Shown here piece after piece: positions 61,115 through 64,000 of a DNA stretch of 64,000 nt; positions within the stretch are counted from its first letter, which is position 1, and the number at the start of each line of letters is the position of its first letter. The stretch is from Dyella caseinilytica. Lineage in GTDB: Bacteria > Pseudomonadota > Gammaproteobacteria > Xanthomonadales > Rhodanobacteraceae. The notes beneath the pieces are model-generated. The model did no database searches. It was not told the DNA's origin and saw only the letters and a list, made by a program, of their open reading frames with translations. The translations under genes and the position numbers were made by a program. The stretch is from contig NZ_CP064030.1 in the NCBI RefSeq assembly GCF_016865235.1, positions 4,748,205-4,812,204 of the forward strand, given 5' to 3'.

Positions 61115-63304
61115 TTATCCGACCGTGCGATAAAGGACTTCGACCAATTTCGACGGTCTGCTGACCGCCGATTCGTCGACCTTGACCAAATGACGCGCTG
61201 AAACCTCTCCGGATCTTTCAAGCCGCAGCACAACATCTGCGTACTGCTCCAACTGCTTGCTGTGTGAGGCGAAGAGCTTGGTTCCTCGAATAGCAAGAAT
61301 GGAACTCATTACATGCGTCTCGTTTGCCTCGTCCAGATTGCTGGTCGCCTCGTCCAGCAGCAGTAGCTTTGGGTTGGCATACAAAGCGCGGGCCAGCGAC
61401 AACCGCTGCGCTTGTCCACCCGAAAGAGATGCACCGAGCTCGCTTATTGTTGTCTCCAGGTTCATCGGAAGGCTTCTTATGAAGTCACTGAGTCCACTTT
61501 GCAAAAGCGCGCTCCAAACACGCTCGTCGTTATTTATCTCCGCTTCTCCGGGCGACACATTGTTTCGAATACTTCCCGATAGAAGATGATCGTCCTGGAA
61601 CACCGAGGCACACACTTCGGGGTGGACCTCGTAGCAAGAAATATCGTTTCCGTAGACGTAGACTCTTCCTTCGACCGGGGTCAGCACACCAGCTATCAAT
61701 TTGATCAGTGTTGACTTCCCGATGCCTGATTCGCCCGTCAGCAACACAAGATCGCCATGGCGTATATCCAATGACAGATCTTTGATCACCCACTCATCAA
61801 ATGCGCCGTATCGAAACGATACGTTCTCCAGGCGCACTGCCAGGGCATCTTGATCCACTTCGCGGAGAAGCGGGCGTTCTGGTACAGCCGGCTCATCGGT
61901 GATTTCAGCCACGCGGTCCGTATGAACGTGCATGGCTTTGATTCCGAAATAGGTATCGACCAATGTCGCTACCCGCCCGTTTGCGCCGTCCATGTATGCC
62001 AATGCAGCAACAACGCTCCCAATAGCCGAGGCTCCTCTCGTGAAGATCCATACCCCGTAACAAAGCACGGCCAATCTTGAGGCGCCGAACAAGAAGGTGC
62101 TAACGGCACGAAAATGAAATATCTGCTCCTGCATTTCGGCGTCGGCTTTCGACTGCAGGCCAAGCATCCCGCGCCACGTTTTCATTCGCTTGTCCAACAC
62201 ACCGAAGCTTCTCAGTGTGCGTAGCACCTGCACGGTTTCGAATAAATGCCCCTCCTGCTTCGCCGTCGCTATAGCCGCTTCACGTGTCGCCCCTTCGACA
62301 CGTGGCTGTAAGCGCGATCGAATGACTATGTACAGCGTTGAACACACGGCCCATATCAACCCAAAGCCCGGATTCAGTGCACACATCGCGACGACGATAC
62401 ATATGGCAAAGAAGCCGTTGAGTGCTACCTCGACCAGCGAACCCGAGTAGAAATGACTTATCGTATTTATTGATTGAAGCTTGGATAGTGTTTCCCCAGC
62501 GGCACGAGTCTGGAAATAGCTCTCAGGCAATCTGACCAGGTGGCTGATAACCTTATCGAACCAGCCGAACCGGATCTTTACATCGAGAGAAACCAGCGCT
62601 CTGCCACGTAATTCGCTGACAATGAAAGCAAGAACCGTTACTAGCGCATAACCTGAAACGAGAGCGATGATGATCTCGTTGAGATTCTTTCCAGCGACAA
62701 GCTGATTAATGCTCGAAGCGATCAGCTGTGGTGCCGCGATATTCGACAACTCAAGCAAGAATGTTAGTGAAAGAATAAAACCAAGTGAGCGAATATGCGG
62801 ACCAATGTGCTCTCGAAAGGTACGAAACAAATTTCCCACCGGTGACGGATACACAGCACGAGATGTGGGGGATCGATACCCTCTTTCCGAGACAACGAGA
62901 AAATGCGTGGCCAGGCGCGTAAATTCGTTGGAAGAAACATTTACCAGACCGCAGACCGGGTCATAGACCCATGCACGGCCATCGGCTTCGACAGCAACGA
63001 TTACCACAAAGTGATTGTTTCCCCATGCAGCTATGCATGGCAGAGAGGCCTTGCCATCCACATATGGAATGGTTGGACTTGCAATTCCCTGAAGGCTGAA
63101 GTTACCCAGAATTTCAGCCAGGTTGCCGAACGTCAGCCCTCGGCCGGTAACGGAAAACGTCCTACGCAGGGCTTGCATCGTTGTAGCTCGGCCAAAGTGG
63201 TTGAGCATGTAGGCGATGCATACCAGCCCGCATTCTCCTTCCTGCGACTGTCGTATCTCGAACGGTGCCGTGACCGAAGCCTTTTTCATGAATGGCGTAT
63301 TCAT
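61115..63304 (-). CDS. Peptidase-containing ABC transporter (PCAT, C39 peptidase)
   Basis: A 729-aa exporter that cleaves double-glycine leaders and exports the core. The C39 domain (1-~150) has Q21/C25 (QEGECGLVC), H98 (NNHFVVIV) and D115 (VYDP), all intact. Six-TM domain spans ~165-440. The ATPase (~490-700) has Walker A LLTGESGIGKST, signature LSGGQAQRLSLARALY and Walker B LLLLDEATSN. Its ATG overlaps the upstream maturase stop (ATGA). Confidence 0.96.
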   Translation of the reverse strand: MNTPFMKKASVTAPFEIRQSQEGECGLVCIAYMLNHFGRATTMQALRRTFSVTGRGLTFGNLAEILGNFSLQGIASPTIPYVDGKASLPCIAAWGNNHFVVIVAVEADGRAWVYDPVCGLVNVSSNEFTRLATHFLVVSERGYRSPTSRAVYPSPVGNLFRTFREHIGPHIRSLGFILSLTFLLELSNIAAPQLIASSINQLVAGKNLNEIIIALVSGYALVTVLAFIVSELRGRALVSLDVKIRFGWFDKVISHLVRLPESYFQTRAAGETLSKLQSINTISHFYSGSLVEVALNGFFAICIVVAMCALNPGFGLIWAVCSTLYIVIRSRLQPRVEGATREAAIATAKQEGHLFETVQVLRTLRSFGVLDKRMKTWRGMLGLQSKADAEMQEQIFHFRAVSTFLFGASRLAVLCYGVWIFTRGASAIGSVVAALAYMDGANGRVATLVDTYFGIKAMHVHTDRVAEITDEPAVPERPLLREVDQDALAVRLENVSFRYGAFDEWVIKDLSLDIRHGDLVLLTGESGIGKSTLIKLIAGVLTPVEGRVYVYGNDISCYEVHPEVCASVFQDDHLLSGSIRNNVSPGEAEINNDERVWSALLQSGLSDFIRSLPMNLETTISELGASLSGGQAQRLSLARALYANPKLLLLDEATSNLDEANETHVMSSILAIRGTKLFASHSKQLEQYADVVLRLERSGEVSARHLVKVDESAVSRPSKLVEVLYRTVG

Positions 63305-64000
63305 GGTGAATCGGGACGCCAGCTCAGGGAGGTTTCAATCGTCTGTGTTGGAACTCCCGCCTTCACCAGATAATCCGCGATGTGCTCATGGAGCGAGTAA
63401 AGGGCACCGCATAGTGCCGACGGATTGTCAAATTCCCTTTCTTTCGAATATCTGTTTATAAGTGGGCCGCCGTAGCATGCGTTTCGCCACTTGCATGCCT
63501 CGCATTTGGTGTGGAGATGTGCCGAAGCCTTGCGGATCTTGATCGAGGAGTCACAATGAAGGTAGCCCTTCAATGTGGAATTGCCGATCGTATATCGACC
63601 ATCGAAGAATCCGCTGTTCGTCGGCCGTAAGGTGTCATCTGGTCCGATTTCGCCATCAGACGCTAGTACAACGGCCTGAACCCAGTGGCCTCTGGCGAGC
63701 TCCATAACTTCGTTATAGCCGTCACCGCCTGTCATGGCGCGTATGGCAGTCTCGAACATCCGAATGGTGATATCCGGATCATCCTCCTGGACGTACGCGT
63801 CGAAAGCGTCGCACAGGTATTTGCCATATTTAGCTATCAAAGCTTCGTCATGGGCGAGGGTATCGTAGTCGTCCAGCGGAAGCAGGAAATTGAGCCCTCT
63901 GAAGCCCAGTTCTTTGGCCAAATGCCGATATATATGCGCGCCGGATTGCTCAGGATCGACTACGCAAAGTGCTCCGATAGGAGAAAGCTCTCCGCGCGCC
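63301..64000 (-). CDS. SPASM-domain radical SAM peptide maturase (partial; N-terminus beyond right edge)
   Basis: The last ~233 codons of a protein running off the right end; no start codon in the window. It has ELGFRGLNFLLPLDDYD, the FLLP motif seen in cyclophane-forming maturases (GrrM/XyeB/FxsB type), and a SPASM auxiliary cluster motif CEACKWRNACYGGPL (C-x2-C-x5-C) plus a later Cys in SALCGALYSLHEHIADYL. The radical SAM CxxxCxxC motif itself would be off-window. It is expected to cross-link aromatic residues of the precursor; the actual bond type is unknown. It is translationally coupled to the PCAT gene. Confidence 0.85.
   Translation of the reverse strand, partial: ARGELSPIGALCVVDPEQSGAHIYRHLAKELGFRGLNFLLPLDDYDTLAHDEALIAKYGKYLCDAFDAYVQEDDPDITIRMFETAIRAMTGGDGYNEVMELARGHWVQAVVLASDGEIGPDDTLRPTNSGFFDGRYTIGNSTLKGYLHCDSSIKIRKASAHLHTKCEACKWRNACYGGPLINRYSKEREFDNPSALCGALYSLHEHIADYLVKAGVPTQTIETSLSWRPDSP

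Overview
The window is high-GC DNA from a gammaproteobacterium, most likely of the Xanthomonadales (Rhodanobacteraceae type, e.g. Dyella/Luteibacter/Frateuria). This is inferred from the large TonB-dependent receptor next to a TPR-sulfotransferase, a pro-kumamolisin protease, a GH92 glycosidase with a Tat signal, DUF5690 and DUF1045 genes, and a dispersed palindromic repeat of the GTCATTCCGGCGAAGGCCGG type. No rRNA, tRNA or CRISPR array was recognised.

Layout. 1-4.2 kb: a TPR-sulfotransferase running off the left edge and its TonB-dependent receptor. 4.9-13.1 kb: a phosphonate C-P lyase locus, with phnGHIJKLM on the minus strand facing phnF, a DUF1045 gene and phnN on the plus strand. A perfect 18-bp palindrome lies in the divergent promoter, and a 285-bp folded element fills the space between phnF and the DUF1045 gene exactly. 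13.5-27.4 kb: accessory metabolism and regulation (DUF899, DUF5690 transporter, a divergent TetR/FAD-monooxygenase pair with a palindromic operator, a DHA2 efflux pump, an S53 peptidase, a diguanylate cyclase, Lrp/AsnC, GST, an Asp/Asn hydroxylase-like protein). 27.7-33.6 kb: a rearranged region with kdpA lacking kdpBC, a duplicated 5' fragment of argS, a decaying HExxH-peptidase toxin/immunity-like pair, then intact argS. 33.6-56.3 kb: efflux pump with LysR, a methyltransferase, a second diguanylate cyclase, a probably Fur-controlled porin/beta-propeller/DyP peroxidase operon, Kup, Dps, a class A beta-lactamase, a second FAD monooxygenase, a BaeSR-like two-component system, an AraC regulator and a GH92 glycosidase.

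56.3-64 kb is different. A non-coding, AT-richer stretch carries TGTCGC-type repeats spaced 15-20 bp apart, resembling the transposase-binding arrays at ends of Tn7/Tni-like elements. It is followed by a minus-strand RiPP gene cluster that runs off the right edge: SPASM radical-SAM maturase (partial), peptidase-containing ABC transporter (PCAT), Fe(II)/2OG-type oxygenase, a 60-aa double-glycine precursor peptide, a small lipoprotein and two MacB/FtsX-like permeases. The precursor core ends in three consecutive F-x-L-(A/G) units. A strong intrinsic terminator directly follows the precursor gene. This cluster is the best candidate for an undescribed system: the maturase would cross-link the Phe repeats, the oxygenase would hydroxylate the peptide, the PCAT would cut after Gly-Gly and export it, and the lipoprotein and permeases may give self-protection. 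All product chemistry is inference.
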